This document shows, one piece after another, positions 19,416-30,329 of a stretch of DNA of 64,000 nucleotides (within the stretch, counting starts at the first letter, position 1; every line of letters starts with the position of its first letter). This DNA is from Bartonella grahamii ATCC 700132 (GTDB lineage Bacteria; Pseudomonadota; Alphaproteobacteria; Rhizobiales; Rhizobiaceae), in contig NZ_JACX01000001.1 in NCBI RefSeq assembly GCF_000518085.1, forward strand, positions 124,001 through 188,000, given 5' to 3'. The notes beneath the pieces are model-generated. The model searched no databases, had not been told where the DNA came from, and was given only the letters and a program-made list of their open reading frames with translations. Position numbers and translations under genes: made by a program.

Positions 19416-21188
19416 ATGGCTAAAAAACAAATTTCCTCTTTTGATAAACATCTTATTATCCGCCTTTTGCGAGAAAATTTTCGTAAACATATGCGTTGGT
19501 ACAGTGCAGCTATTTTCTCAATGATCATCATTTCTTGTACCACGGCAACCAGTGCATGGATTATGCGTGATGTTGTTAATCAGATTATTGATGCACAAAA
19601 TTTTCCTATGATTGTTTTGATTTCTAGCTTCATTGCTTTTATCTTTATTCTCAAAGGAGTCGCAACTTTTTCCCAAACTTATTTTCTGAACAAAGCAGGC
19701 AATAGTATCATTGCTGAACAACAGCGTAAAATTTTTGCACGACTTATGGAACAAGGAGTTTCTTTTTATCATAATAACACTTCATCTGATCTTCTTGTTC
19801 GTGTAACTCATAATGCGACAGCTGTACGTAATATAATTGATACTATTATCACAACTTTTGTACGTGATTTGCTTTCCGTTAGTGGTCTGTTGCTTGTCAT
19901 GTTCATTCAAAACTTTGTGTTAATCTCCATTACTTTAATCGTAGGACCACTAGCTTTTTTAGGCGTTCGAATGGCTTTAAAACGCGTTCGCCGCCTAATG
20001 GAAAAAGAGCTCCTTTCACTTGGTGAAATTATCAAAATCGTACAGGAAACGGCTGTTGGTATTCGAATCATAAAGGCCTTTTCACTAGAAGAAGTCATGA
20101 AAAAACGAATGGACAAAGCCATTTGTGATGTTGAAAAACAAACAAACAATATTGCAACACTCGAAGCTATTACCAATCCGATTATGGAAACACTCACGGG
20201 TGTTGCCATTGCAGGTATTATTTGTTTTTCCGGTTATCTTGCAACCCAACGCGCAGGTGTTCAAGGTGAATTTATGTCCTTTATTGTTGCTTTACTTTTA
20301 GCGTATGAACCCGCAAAAAGGCTAGCAAATGTACGTGTCAAAATTGAATCTGGCTTGGTCAATATCCGTACGATGTTTGAAATACTCGATTGTCCCCTTA
20401 CAGTTATAGAACATAAAGAAGCTAAAGATCTGAGTAAAACGCAGGGAACTATTCGTTTCGAACATGTTTCTTTTGCATACACTAATAACAAAATGATATT
20501 GAAAGATATCAACCTAGAAATAGAAGCCGGAAAAATGACAGCATTGGTGGGACCATCCGGTTCGGGAAAGTCAACCCTTATCAACCTTATTATGCGCCTC
20601 TATGACCCCACAAAAGGACGCATATTGATTAATGATCAAGATATTCGCTACACAACATTTCGCTCTCTGAGAAACCTGATGGCCTATGTAGGACAGGATA
20701 CTTTTCTCTTTCAAGGAACTGTTAAATATAATATCGGACTTGGAAAAGAAGGGGCTAGTGATGACGAAATTATCGAAGCAGCAAAAGCAGCAAATGCTCA
20801 TGACTTTATTATGAGTTTGCCAAATGGTTATGATACACAGATAGGTGATAATGGCTGTAACCTTTCAGGGGGGCAAAAACAACGGCTCGCTATCGCTAGA
20901 GCAATGATTCACGATAGCGAAATTCTGATTCTTGATGAAGCAACGAGTGCGCTAGATTCACACACCGAAGCACAAATTAATGAAGCCATTCAACACCTTA
21001 CCAAAGGACGCACAACGATCATTATTGCTCATCGCCTTTCAACGATTGCTCGTGCTCATAAAATTGTGGTCATACAAAATGGACAACTGATTGAACAAGG
21101 TACTCAGAAAGAATTGCTAGCAAAAGAACATGGGTTTTATAAAAAACTTCATAATATCCAGTTTAAAAATATACCTCCTAATTTCTAG
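19416..21188 (+). CDS. ABC exporter, fused membrane and ATPase domains (MsbA-like)
   Basis: Half-transporter of 590 residues that would work as a homodimer in the inner membrane. The N-terminal six-helix domain (about 20-310) is followed by the nucleotide-binding domain: Walker A GPSGSGKST near residue 385, the Q-loop in AYVGQDTFLFQG, the signature LSGGQKQRLAIARAM, Walker B ILILDEATSALDS, and the H-loop IIAHRLST. The family includes lipid A flippase MsbA and multidrug exporters. In Alphaproteobacteria this subtype is often labelled MsbA/LmrA-like; the substrate cannot be read from the sequence. The start is preceded only by a weak ribosome site (TGGAAG). The gene stands alone. Confidence 0.88.
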   Translation: MAKKQISSFDKHLIIRLLRENFRKHMRWYSAAIFSMIIISCTTATSAWIMRDVVNQIIDAQNFPMIVLISSFIAFIFILKGVATFSQTYFLNKAGNSIIAEQQRKIFARLMEQGVSFYHNNTSSDLLVRVTHNATAVRNIIDTIITTFVRDLLSVSGLLLVMFIQNFVLISITLIVGPLAFLGVRMALKRVRRLMEKELLSLGEIIKIVQETAVGIRIIKAFSLEEVMKKRMDKAICDVEKQTNNIATLEAITNPIMETLTGVAIAGIICFSGYLATQRAGVQGEFMSFIVALLLAYEPAKRLANVRVKIESGLVNIRTMFEILDCPLTVIEHKEAKDLSKTQGTIRFEHVSFAYTNNKMILKDINLEIEAGKMTALVGPSGSGKSTLINLIMRLYDPTKGRILINDQDIRYTTFRSLRNLMAYVGQDTFLFQGTVKYNIGLGKEGASDDEIIEAAKAANAHDFIMSLPNGYDTQIGDNGCNLSGGQKQRLAIARAMIHDSEILILDEATSALDSHTEAQINEAIQHLTKGRTTIIIAHRLSTIARAHKIVVIQNGQLIEQGTQKELLAKEHGFYKKLHNIQFKNIPPNF

Positions 21189-21711
21189 ATCCTTAAATAA
21201 GATTTGAAATAAAAATGGATAGAAGGTAATGCTCCATTTATAAAAAAGGTTTGTTACCAGAAAAAGTATTACTGCAATCAAGAATTGGCAAAGAATTTAT
21301 GGTTTATTGGAAATAAGCTTCTTGGATTTAGATGAAAACTTTACTCGCTATTTTGTTGAATACAATTGACTTTAACAATGAAACTTCAAAAACCCCTTCC
21401 CTTCCTCAAATAAGTATTGAAACATTCATAAATGTTGCGAATCCTAAAAGAGAGAGCATCAAAGTTTGAAAAAATTGCCCCAGATTATGATGATGAATCT
21501 GGATTAATACAACCTTTATCCGTGTTTATCCCTGCACTGACAATTTTTTTCTCCACACATCTTAAAGAACAAAGATTCTACCCAATCGGATCTGTAAACA
21601 ATCCAGATTTTTATTGAGTTCGTTCCACTTGATAACAACTTATGTGATTCACTTATACAAGGCTTACCTTAAATATTCACCACGTGCTTTCAAAATACTT
21701 TGTCAAAAAGA
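21189..21711. other. Intergenic stretch after the ABC exporter
   Basis: It contains a 61-codon frame at 21432-21617 with no recognised domain. This may be part of a decayed gene associated with the repeat that follows. A weak 7-bp hairpin (AAATGGA/TCCATTT, about 21214-21240) could end the exporter transcript. Confidence 0.35.
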
Positions 21712-21768
21712 CTTACATGCCTTACATTACCGCACCTCAAATGTCGGTCTTTTATGATACAACAGGCT
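21712..21768 (+). repeat. Second dispersed repeat, copy 2
   Basis: Imperfect match to 15065-15121 and 34065-34124. The flanking tract just upstream (aatattcaccacgtgcttt, about 21673) is also shared with 34019 onward (tattcaccacgcacttt), so the repeated unit is at least about 100 bases. Confidence 0.5.
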
Positions 21769-22132
21769 AGGCTGACAATTATAATTATGCTGCAAATTAT
21801 AGATACACTCAGCATAAAAGAAAAACATTGAAAAAATAAGAGAAGATTTATTATCAAACTTTTTTACTGTTGTAGATTGCTTTAAAGCAAGCTTTGCTGT
21901 TTTTTCTACATCCGAAACTAAAGTGATATTCCTCCAATACCTTAACTTCTTGAAGAGTTTATAAATGCACAACGTTAGTGCTTATATAAGGCTATGATTT
22001 CAATATGCAAAAAAACAGATGAAAAGTAAAATGACATTCCTCTTTCTTTTAACCGCCTAAATAGAAAAATATGACATATAACTCTGATAAACATTTTTAC
22101 AAAAAATATCTTTTGACCTGCATTTTAATACT

Positions 22133-22565
22133 TTGATTTATAATCATAATTTATTACTTTACATCTTAAATAAAAGATAAGATGTAATTTACTTATTGCA
22201 AATTTTCTTTATATTTATGATGAATTAATCAAAAGCACTTGTTATACGTCATAAGAGATATTGGTGTATGCATAAAAACTCTTAAGATAAGCAATAAAAA
22301 TACCTCTACATTTTCAAGTGAAAAGATTGTCGGCAACATGAGAAGCTGGAAAATAGAATGATAATGCCGGCTTATATCTTTAATAAATACTTATACCTTT
22401 ATTAACAATGGTAGTATGGATTTTATACCATTCATAAGGGGTACTTTATATCATTTCACAAGCAATCGTATGAAATAGGCTCAAGCGCACACTGAGAAAT
22501 GTTTCTTTAAAACAAGCACATGAATTTGCAACACAATAGTGTTATATTTTGGAGTGTTCTGTTTG
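22133..22565 (+). pseudogene. Decayed P4-type integrase fragment (plus-strand member of a convergent pair)
   Basis: Starts with the family's conserved TTTGATTTATAAT-ATAATTT block. The coding-like part ends with a readable stretch from about 22490 that translates as LRNVSLKQAHEFATQ, the VSLKQAREFA segment of P4-type integrases. It ends where a minus-strand copy begins, in a tail-to-tail arrangement. Confidence 0.7.
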
Positions 22566-22990
22566 GGGGGCTGTTCGTTATAAGAAAAGTGATCTCATTC
22601 AAAAACACAATAAACAAAAATCTAAAATAATAGATAATTTTTATTATTAAAAAATATTGCTTTAAATGCGTTTGAAAATAAAATCGATATTTTATAAATT
22701 CTACGCTTATCTCACGCTTTTGTTTATCGCGTTCTTTAATGGAATCACGCCCTTCACGTAAAAACAGAATGCCATTGTATTGCAAATTCAGGTGCTTGTT
22801 TTAAAGAGACCTCTCTCAAAGTCCTCCCCAAGTCCATTTCGCGATAACGTTCGTGAATTGTATAACGATAAATCCATTAAGCCCCTCATCTTTACGCTTA
22901 TGGAGTAACAAGCCGGCACCATTTACACTATAGTGCCAGCCCCTAATGTTGCGACAGCTCTTAGCTCTCAAGATAATTCATAAGAGGCAT
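22566..22990 (-). pseudogene. Decayed P4-type integrase fragment (minus-strand member of a convergent pair)
   Basis: The clearest amino-acid match of the family. On the minus strand from 22869 the frame reads RYTIHERYREMDLGRTLREV then SLK, and after a frameshift in an A-run it reads LREGRDSIKERDKQKRE. Both are hallmark sequences of the N-terminal/core-binding region of P4-type tyrosine recombinases. At least two frameshifts disrupt it. An open frame (22507-22785) survives by chance. Confidence 0.75.
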
Positions 22991-23297
22991 TTTTAATCAT
23001 TTCTCAATAGTTTTATCCACACAGGATTCTCCGCTTGTAACATACAAGGCGAATGGTTTTGAGAACAAGGTAAAGTATTTCTATAAAATAAATATATAAC
23101 AGCAAATAACATACTGTCTTTCGTGAAGATTTTATCCCTTTAGAGGATAGTATAAACAAAAATTGAGTATTTTAGATATGTTTCTTCATGCCTCAACAAA
23201 AAGCTTCTTTTTTTATAGGACTTTTAGCCTATGTCTTCTTCCTCAGATTTAGAAATGAGAGACAAAAAACGAAGAATTTGTTTTTTAAATTCAATCT
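22991..23297. other. Intergenic stretch downstream of tamB
   Basis: A+T-rich; no gene or convincing terminator seen. Confidence 0.35.
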
Positions 23298-26200
23298 TTA
23301 ATAATCTCTTTCATAAAAGAGACCAATACTAGAATTTTGTTCATTTCCTATGGCACCTTTAGCTTTGAGATGACGCGAAATATCTAAATTAATTGTCCCT
23401 TTCGTCGTTCCATCGGACCCTGCTTCAAAACCCAAATAAATATTATTGTGTATGTAGCGTCCAATACGTAAGCCTGTATTACCTTTCTCATTAACGATAA
23501 CATCAAGATCATCAAGCCCAATTTTAGTTCGTAAAGTATTCAACAAAGATGTATTAGAAGCACCTGCAAGATCAGCCGCTGCTGCTGCAAGTTGAGCAAT
23601 CTGAAATGGTGATAATTCATTAAGAGAGCGATTAAAAATCAAACGCGCCAAAATCTCATCCTGAGGCAAGTTCGGTTGTGAAGAAAAATTAATATCAAGA
23701 TTATCAATCGTCCCACTTACAGTTACAGTGACTTGAATATCACCACTGTTATTGTTGGTTACAAAATAAACCGTAGGATTAAGATTACCGCTAAAACTCG
23801 CTTGTCCTTGATCAAAGTTAAGACGTTGCGAAAGAATATCAAAACGTCCACGAATCATTCTAAATTCACCAACTGGATGCACATCATTCAATGGACCTGC
23901 TAGATTAATGCGTCCTCCCAGTTCAGCATCTAACCCTTTTCCGCGTACAAAAAATTGATTGCGTGCTGTAATACGCATATTTGATAGCACGACAGATGAA
24001 GACTTTTGTGTAACTATACGGCTTTTGCTTTTGTCCGTGTTCTTAACATCAGCACGTTCAAGTGTTGTTTGAATCGATTTAGTTAAATTCTTATTTCTAA
24101 CATCAAGAAACTTGGCACTTTTAAAATTATCAGGAACAAAAACTTCAGCTTTTTCAACGATGATATCACCACCAAGAACAAGATCATTTAAAAAATGACC
24201 TGTCATTGTCATCTCACCTGATAATGTTGCCAGAATCATAGAACCATCATTATAATTGGCATTATCAAGATGAAATATCAAATCTGTCTCTAGATCATTA
24301 GAGATACGACCTGAAGCAGAAATTCTCCCCCCCTCAAACGAAGAAGCTGAAGCTTTCTCTATAAGGATATGATCACCGTTCAATTTGCCTTCAAGCGTTA
24401 TATTATTCAACCCTACATTTGTTTGTGAATCAAAAAAGCTACCGTCGCCTATAGAAATATTTCCTACCAATTGTGGCTTTGATAACGCCCCATTAAGAAC
24501 TGTATCAATTCTTGCTGTACCCGTTATATGTGCACCACGCTTGGCTAATAAGAGATTAACAAAATCAAGAGGCATTATTCCTTTAACGTTTAATTTTGCC
24601 TCTGAACCATTAAGAGATACAGGCCCATGGATGGAAAGATCTAATCCTTTATCTCCAGTAGCTATCATATTTTCAATATGAAAAGTCGATTTTTTATAAG
24701 AACCATGAGCATTTATATTGATTGACATTGGTCCTTTATGCGTCATAGCGGTTAAATTTTGACTAGAAAGCTCAAAATGAGCAGATGGATCCTTCATTGT
24801 TCCACCAATATCAACTTTGCCTATCATTGTCCCATCAAGCGCTTGTCCTGCAATAAAACCATTTGCCAAACGTGCAGATAAATTTTGCAAATTAATATGA
24901 AGATCAAGCTTATTTTTCTCTAGAGATACATGCCCCTGAGCTTGTGCTTGTACTCCTTCTCCTGTTAAATTTGCATTTAAAGTAAGATTTTGATCTAAGG
25001 TTTTCCCCGTAGCAGAAAGAGAAAAAGGCATAATTTTTTTATCTTGAAAAGCAACGGTTGTCAGTCCTTCACCTTTTATATCGTAAGTTATATCAGGTTT
25101 TTTTAAATGACCACGAATCATAACATGCCCTGTTACACTCCCTGCTGCTCCAAGATCGGCTTTCCACAGATTGACTAAAGTAGCAGGAAGCGCATTCATT
25201 GTAAGTTGCAAATTCAGGGTATCTTGAATATTCCCTGCTAAGATGATGTTGCCTCCATTTATTGCAATTCCTAATTCATTGATTGTCATTCCATCTTTAT
25301 CAAAAGCAATTATGGATGGTTTCAGCAATGTTGCATGAAAAGAGTGTTGTTTTAGATCCACAGTTTCAATTTGCACTTCTCGTTTTATACTTTCTGGAAG
25401 TTCCTCAACCATTAAACGACCAGAAAGCTGTGCATTGAGAGTATCATGCAACATCGCTTGGACAGTAAAAACCGTTTGTCCATTATTTCTATCGGCGTGA
25501 GCATTTAAACGATTGACCATTATCAAAGGTGTTTGAATATGTTCTGCATTGATAACTCCTTTAAACTGTGTCATGCCAAAAGGATCGAATATGTCAGCAT
25601 CTATTGCTAATTTTTTTATTTTATTCTTGGAAAAATTCAAATGGCTAACATGCGCCTTCACATTGGTTTTTTGTCTGCCATTTTGTTCATCAAAAATAAA
25701 ATCTCCTTTTACTTTTCCACTACCATCCTGCAAAAATAACGCTGAAAGTACGGAAATATCATCGGCATCAATATGCAACGCTCCTTTCAAAAAACCCCCA
25801 AGTTGTTGAGAAAGAGAACCCGTTATTTTTGCACTTCCCCCTCTAATATCGATATTTTCAAGTTTTCGAATTTTATGAGAATCTTTAAAAGAGGCCGATA
25901 AATGCAAAGGTTTCTTAGCAAAAATTCCTTCACCTCTTACCCCCCCCGTTAAAGCAGTAACTGGTGCTGTATTATCTACAAGTACATCTATGTTAAATGT
26001 TGTGTTTTGAAGTTTCTTCCCTACGATTAATGCTTCAGCAATATGGGCACGTGTATTTAGTTTTATATGGCTATTGCGCCCTCTCGCCGTACTTTCAATC
26101 GTAAGCGCACCGCTTATCTTTGGATCTAATTTGGACAAATCAGATATTTCAGCAGATAGATCCATTTTAGCGCTTTCATCTGAAAAATAACCATTAGCCT

Positions 26201-27956
26201 TTATGTTTGTATATTGATTTTTCAAATTAAAATGACGAAAAATGAAACCCTTCGTATTTCGAGTAGCACCACCTGAAAGAGTGATGTTTCCTTTGAATAA
26301 ACGATCAAAAGACTGCACGCCTATTTTCATATCGTCAGCCATTCCTGATAATTGGAGATCAAAAATGCCACTCAATAAATTGATCGTTCCTTTGGCTTTA
26401 ATATCTGCACTACCAGAAAGTGATTGTTTACTGAACACTTCCAAAGGAGTTAGTGTTTGAGCTTTTAAACCGAGATCGCCTTTAAAAACAAAACCCTCCA
26501 TTGTCCCTTTTAACCAAGAAGAAAAACCCTGAGCCGTAACACTCAGATCATGAATCAAAATTGGTTTATTCGAAACAATATCCGTATCTAAATGCACATG
26601 AACCGCTTGGCTTAAATTTTCTACTAACGCTCCCTTAATTTTTTTAACCCCTTGAAGCGTCCCTTTAACCTGAACACCAACATGACGAGAAGCTGCATTA
26701 TCAAGATTTTCGCTTACTCCTCCCATATCAAAAATTGCATCGCGAATATAAATATTTTTATTGCTTAAATGGCCTACAACCAACCGCCCATTCCAAGATT
26801 GTTGCCCTTCGCGACCATAGTCAATGTTCAAAGCAAGAGTATTGGCAGGTTTTGGCACTTCTGATACAGGTAAATGAACAGACTCCTGTTCGTTATCAAG
26901 AGCCATTTTGCCATCAACAAAAAGCCGCCGCAAAAATCCATCGGCAGTTATTTCAGCATTGGCTATAACATTCATTGCTTTGCTCTGAATAACCATCTGA
27001 TCAAGGTGTGTCACACCTTCTTTTGTTCTTCTTGCCTTTGCTTTTAATGTTATATCAGATTCGAAGAGACTACGATATTGAGAAGGTATTAAAGGGCTCA
27101 GTGTTCCCTCTAGTTTCGTAGAAAAACTGTGTCCTTCTGGAACACTTGCAAGAATAACATTACCTTCTAAAATAGAATGATGATCGGACTCTAAAGAAAG
27201 TTTGATAACCAAATCATCAAAAGTACCATCACCTTTCACGACGAGATTTAGTGCTGGACGTTGTTCAATGTTAAAAATATTCGCCAAAATACCATTTTGT
27301 GGTTCGTTAGCAGAAATATCAATTTGAGCTGTACGATTACTATCAGATATCTTGGTGAGAACAGAAAAAGAACCCGGTGCATCTAAACGATGCGCCGCTA
27401 TATCGACATCAAAATTACCACTAGCTAAAGTGAAATTACCTTTTAAGGACATATCAGCAGAAAAACCAAAAAGATTCTGTTCAAATGTCACATGTTGAGC
27501 TGTGAGCGTATTAATAGAAAGAGCAAGCGGCAATTTTGGTAAAGAGAACTTACCCGTCTCTAGGGAAGAAACAAAAGAAGAATTGCCTTGCGGCTTGCGT
27601 AAAAATGTAACCTGTTCTGCCGAAAGCTGGTTAATATCCATCCGCCCTCTCAGCAACGCTAGACGATTCCAATTCATTTTAGCATTGGTAATTTTAAGCC
27701 AAACCCCTTTTTTATCACTGACCGTAATAGCATCAATTGATGTTTGAGAAGACAGTGTCCCTTGCATATTGTGTAAACGAACTTGACGATTGGGCGCTGA
27801 AAGCTTTCGTTCAATTAAAGAAACAAACCATGAGCGATCATCTGTTTTCATTTCGCTAGAGGGAAGAGTATCTCCTCTTTGCGCAAAAACAAAACCACCC
27901 ACCCCAAAAAACAAAAATACAAAGAAGAAAGCTGATAAATGTACACCTTTTTTCAT
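23298..27956 (-). CDS. tamB: Translocation and assembly module inner-membrane protein TamB (DUF490)
   Basis: Very large envelope-spanning protein, 1552 residues, anchored in the inner membrane by an N-terminal hydrophobic segment (about 7-25). It then forms a long beta-taco groove of repeated beta strands, as predicted for AsmA/TamB family lipid-transfer proteins. The C-terminal DUF490 domain is clear, including the region with GGRINLAGPL, GEFRMIRGRFDIL, LNFDQGQASF and, near the end, RLIFNRSLNELSPFQIAQLA. Its start codon overlaps the tamA stop by one base (TAATG), so translation is coupled. TamA and TamB together support outer-membrane protein insertion and phospholipid transport. The length is typical for the family. 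Confidence 0.93.
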   Translation of the reverse strand: MKKGVHLSAFFFVFLFFGVGGFVFAQRGDTLPSSEMKTDDRSWFVSLIERKLSAPNRQVRLHNMQGTLSSQTSIDAITVSDKKGVWLKITNAKMNWNRLALLRGRMDINQLSAEQVTFLRKPQGNSSFVSSLETGKFSLPKLPLALSINTLTAQHVTFEQNLFGFSADMSLKGNFTLASGNFDVDIAAHRLDAPGSFSVLTKISDSNRTAQIDISANEPQNGILANIFNIEQRPALNLVVKGDGTFDDLVIKLSLESDHHSILEGNVILASVPEGHSFSTKLEGTLSPLIPSQYRSLFESDITLKAKARRTKEGVTHLDQMVIQSKAMNVIANAEITADGFLRRLFVDGKMALDNEQESVHLPVSEVPKPANTLALNIDYGREGQQSWNGRLVVGHLSNKNIYIRDAIFDMGGVSENLDNAASRHVGVQVKGTLQGVKKIKGALVENLSQAVHVHLDTDIVSNKPILIHDLSVTAQGFSSWLKGTMEGFVFKGDLGLKAQTLTPLEVFSKQSLSGSADIKAKGTINLLSGIFDLQLSGMADDMKIGVQSFDRLFKGNITLSGGATRNTKGFIFRHFNLKNQYTNIKANGYFSDESAKMDLSAEISDLSKLDPKISGALTIESTARGRNSHIKLNTRAHIAEALIVGKKLQNTTFNIDVLVDNTAPVTALTGGVRGEGIFAKKPLHLSASFKDSHKIRKLENIDIRGGSAKITGSLSQQLGGFLKGALHIDADDISVLSALFLQDGSGKVKGDFIFDEQNGRQKTNVKAHVSHLNFSKNKIKKLAIDADIFDPFGMTQFKGVINAEHIQTPLIMVNRLNAHADRNNGQTVFTVQAMLHDTLNAQLSGRLMVEELPESIKREVQIETVDLKQHSFHATLLKPSIIAFDKDGMTINELGIAINGGNIILAGNIQDTLNLQLTMNALPATLVNLWKADLGAAGSVTGHVMIRGHLKKPDITYDIKGEGLTTVAFQDKKIMPFSLSATGKTLDQNLTLNANLTGEGVQAQAQGHVSLEKNKLDLHINLQNLSARLANGFIAGQALDGTMIGKVDIGGTMKDPSAHFELSSQNLTAMTHKGPMSININAHGSYKKSTFHIENMIATGDKGLDLSIHGPVSLNGSEAKLNVKGIMPLDFVNLLLAKRGAHITGTARIDTVLNGALSKPQLVGNISIGDGSFFDSQTNVGLNNITLEGKLNGDHILIEKASASSFEGGRISASGRISNDLETDLIFHLDNANYNDGSMILATLSGEMTMTGHFLNDLVLGGDIIVEKAEVFVPDNFKSAKFLDVRNKNLTKSIQTTLERADVKNTDKSKSRIVTQKSSSVVLSNMRITARNQFFVRGKGLDAELGGRINLAGPLNDVHPVGEFRMIRGRFDILSQRLNFDQGQASFSGNLNPTVYFVTNNNSGDIQVTVTVSGTIDNLDINFSSQPNLPQDEILARLIFNRSLNELSPFQIAQLAAAAADLAGASNTSLLNTLRTKIGLDDLDVIVNEKGNTGLRIGRYIHNNIYLGFEAGSDGTTKGTINLDISRHLKAKGAIGNEQNSSIGLFYERDY

Positions 27957-29920
27957 TAAAATGCTTGCCCTATACCCACATAAAAACCAATGCGAGGATC
28001 ACCCTTCTCTCTCTTTAAAGGAAAGGCTAAATCAACGCGTAAAGGACCAAGACCCGTCATATAACGACCTCCTATACCGGCTCCCCATTTAATTTTTTGA
28101 GAAAAATCAAAATTCGCCTTTTCCCCTACTAAACCTCCATCAAGAAAACCGACAAACCCTATTTTGTCATTTAAAGAAACACGCAATTCTGCCGATCCCT
28201 CAACAACTGCCCGTCCACCAACAACCGCATCATTTTCTGTTTTGATACCAATATTACGGTAAGCATAACCACGAACAGAGCCCCCACCACCAGCAAAAAA
28301 AAGCGTATTCGCGGGGATTTGTGCTGTATCATTCCCAAGAATTGTACCAAGCTTTGCCCGCGTAGCAAAAACAAAACGATTCCCTTCATCCAACGCCCAG
28401 TAAGAACGACCTTCTGCTGTTACTTTTGCAACAAAGTTGCTAAAACGCATCTCATAAAAAGGCTCAATGAAAACTTCACCATATAAACCTTTTGTTGCAT
28501 TAAGCTTATTATTACGACTATCGTAAATCAAACCGCTAGGGAAACCTATTGTTGTAAAATTACGGCTCCCAAAATAAATATCACGTGAATAACCATTTGA
28601 AACTTCTACAGCAGCCTGTCCCGATAGATTACCATTGAAAATATGCGTAATCCCTAATCTTCCTTTGATGGCTTTTGTCGTATAATTTTCTAGAACATCT
28701 TGTTGTATTTTTAATTCTGACCTGAGATCTGTATCTGGCGTGAGTACACCAGGCTTTATAAACGTGCCACCGAAAAGATAATCAAAATTTTTAAAATTAT
28801 ACGATTGCTTTTTATTGCCACCAACACCACTTATCTTTGTTTCAATTTTAAGAACCTCTGCATGACCAAAAAGATTGTTATGCATCCAATAAGCTTCAAA
28901 ACCAGCACCATCTAATGTTGAATAGCTACCGCCTACACCAAAACGACGCGGTTTACGTTCTTGTACAACAAGTGAAAGCGGTAAACTGCCATCTGGATTA
29001 ATGGTATCAGCCTCACGTATATTGATAGCGCGAAAAACACCAAGGCGCGCAAGACGTTCATTTGCCTTCGCTAACGCATCGGAATCGTACTTCTGACCTT
29101 GCTTCAATCCGGTCATCCATGCGATATAAGCTGAATCTACACGTGGTTTATTACTTATATTACGCACACTTAAAGGACCATAATGAGCCTTTTGTCCAAG
29201 ATCAACAACAATCCGTCCTTCAACACGCAACGCAGCATGATCAGCCACGACCTCACTTTTCATAATTTTAGCTTTAGCATAACCTTGTTGACGCCATCCT
29301 TCTATCGCCCATTTTTCTGCTTTCAAAATGGTTTCAGATTTAGCAATAGCCCCAACTTTATAGCCCAATTCTTCAATTGTGGGCATTTTATGCGCTTTAC
29401 GTTTTTCAAATGGAGCTACTTTATCAATATCTGCAATACTAAAAACATATTGTGGACCGGCATTAATTGTAATAACAATATTGGATTGTGCTGGAAGTTG
29501 AGTTACCGGACTTAAATCAGCGACTTCTAAGCCATTAATTTTAATACTAATAACACCACCGTAGCGTCCATCAGCATAAAGAGCAGAAAGAATTGCTCGA
29601 TAATCTGAACGCGCCTTGGCTAGCAAACCAGAAGAACTGGCGGATGCTTTCTCTTTATCAGCAACAAGAGAAGAAACAGATTTAACTATTTTTATACCTT
29701 CTAATGGCGCGCCTGGCGGTGCAACAACATCAACTTTATAAAATCTCTCTGTACTTTTGGCATAATTTGAAGGAGAATTTGTTTTCTTTTGACCAAAAAA
29801 AGGTATGCCGAAAAAATCAAATGCAGCAAGTGGCTGTGGAAAAGCAAAAGCGAAACACAAGCCTATAAATACACAGCGCACAGTCCCTGATTTTAACAAA
29901 ATTCTTGCCTGGTATACCAT
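27956..29920 (-). CDS. tamA: Outer-membrane assembly protein TamA (BamA/Omp85 family)
   Basis: Omp85-superfamily barrel, 654 residues. A signal peptide (about 1-34, ending near PLAAF) is followed by POTRA domains (about 60-300) and a 16-strand C-terminal barrel (bacterial surface antigen domain). GGGGSVRGYAYRN, the lid-loop VRGY motif, lies about residue 550, and the C-terminus ends in Phe (GIGQAF), the outer-membrane sorting signal. I chose ATG 29920 over a GTG at 29944 because an AAGG site lies at suitable distance and the signal peptide is then more normal. It is coupled to tamB. Confidence 0.92.
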   Translation of the reverse strand: MVYQARILLKSGTVRCVFIGLCFAFAFPQPLAAFDFFGIPFFGQKKTNSPSNYAKSTERFYKVDVVAPPGAPLEGIKIVKSVSSLVADKEKASASSSGLLAKARSDYRAILSALYADGRYGGVISIKINGLEVADLSPVTQLPAQSNIVITINAGPQYVFSIADIDKVAPFEKRKAHKMPTIEELGYKVGAIAKSETILKAEKWAIEGWRQQGYAKAKIMKSEVVADHAALRVEGRIVVDLGQKAHYGPLSVRNISNKPRVDSAYIAWMTGLKQGQKYDSDALAKANERLARLGVFRAINIREADTINPDGSLPLSLVVQERKPRRFGVGGSYSTLDGAGFEAYWMHNNLFGHAEVLKIETKISGVGGNKKQSYNFKNFDYLFGGTFIKPGVLTPDTDLRSELKIQQDVLENYTTKAIKGRLGITHIFNGNLSGQAAVEVSNGYSRDIYFGSRNFTTIGFPSGLIYDSRNNKLNATKGLYGEVFIEPFYEMRFSNFVAKVTAEGRSYWALDEGNRFVFATRAKLGTILGNDTAQIPANTLFFAGGGGSVRGYAYRNIGIKTENDAVVGGRAVVEGSAELRVSLNDKIGFVGFLDGGLVGEKANFDFSQKIKWGAGIGGRYMTGLGPLRVDLAFPLKREKGDPRIGFYVGIGQAF

Positions 29921-30329
29921 AAAATCAGATACCTTATAATACACTTTGCATCTACTATACTTTAAATAATATAAAAATAAGAAAGGTAAATGTGATTACT
30001 TTGCACATTTTACACGTTTTATCACATCAAATAACACTCTGCGATACACAACGTCACCCTCCCCTTATATTTTCATAAAATTTTGCACCGTTGTATAACA
30101 CGAACAGCCTCATTCTTTTTTCTTAACATATTTATTTAGCTTATTATAAATGTTTTATTGCGTCCCATACTATCATGGTTAAATTTGTACAAATGACTTT
30201 CCATGAGAACGCTAAAAAACTGCCTATGTATGTAGATCTCTCTATAAAAAAAACCATAGAGATGCTTCTTGATTTTTATGCATAGATATGATTGTCTCTA
30301 CAAAGTCTGAAGGGGGGGAAAATAAATAA
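29921..30329. other. Divergent intergenic region tamA / comM
   Basis: Must hold both promoters, but I see no unambiguous match. It ends with the strong comM ribosome site AGGGGGG. Confidence 0.4.

Noticed and set aside
21432-21617. 61-codon plus-strand frame after the ABC exporter
   Set aside because: Poor ribosome site and no domain; in repeat-derived sequence, so not supported as a gene.
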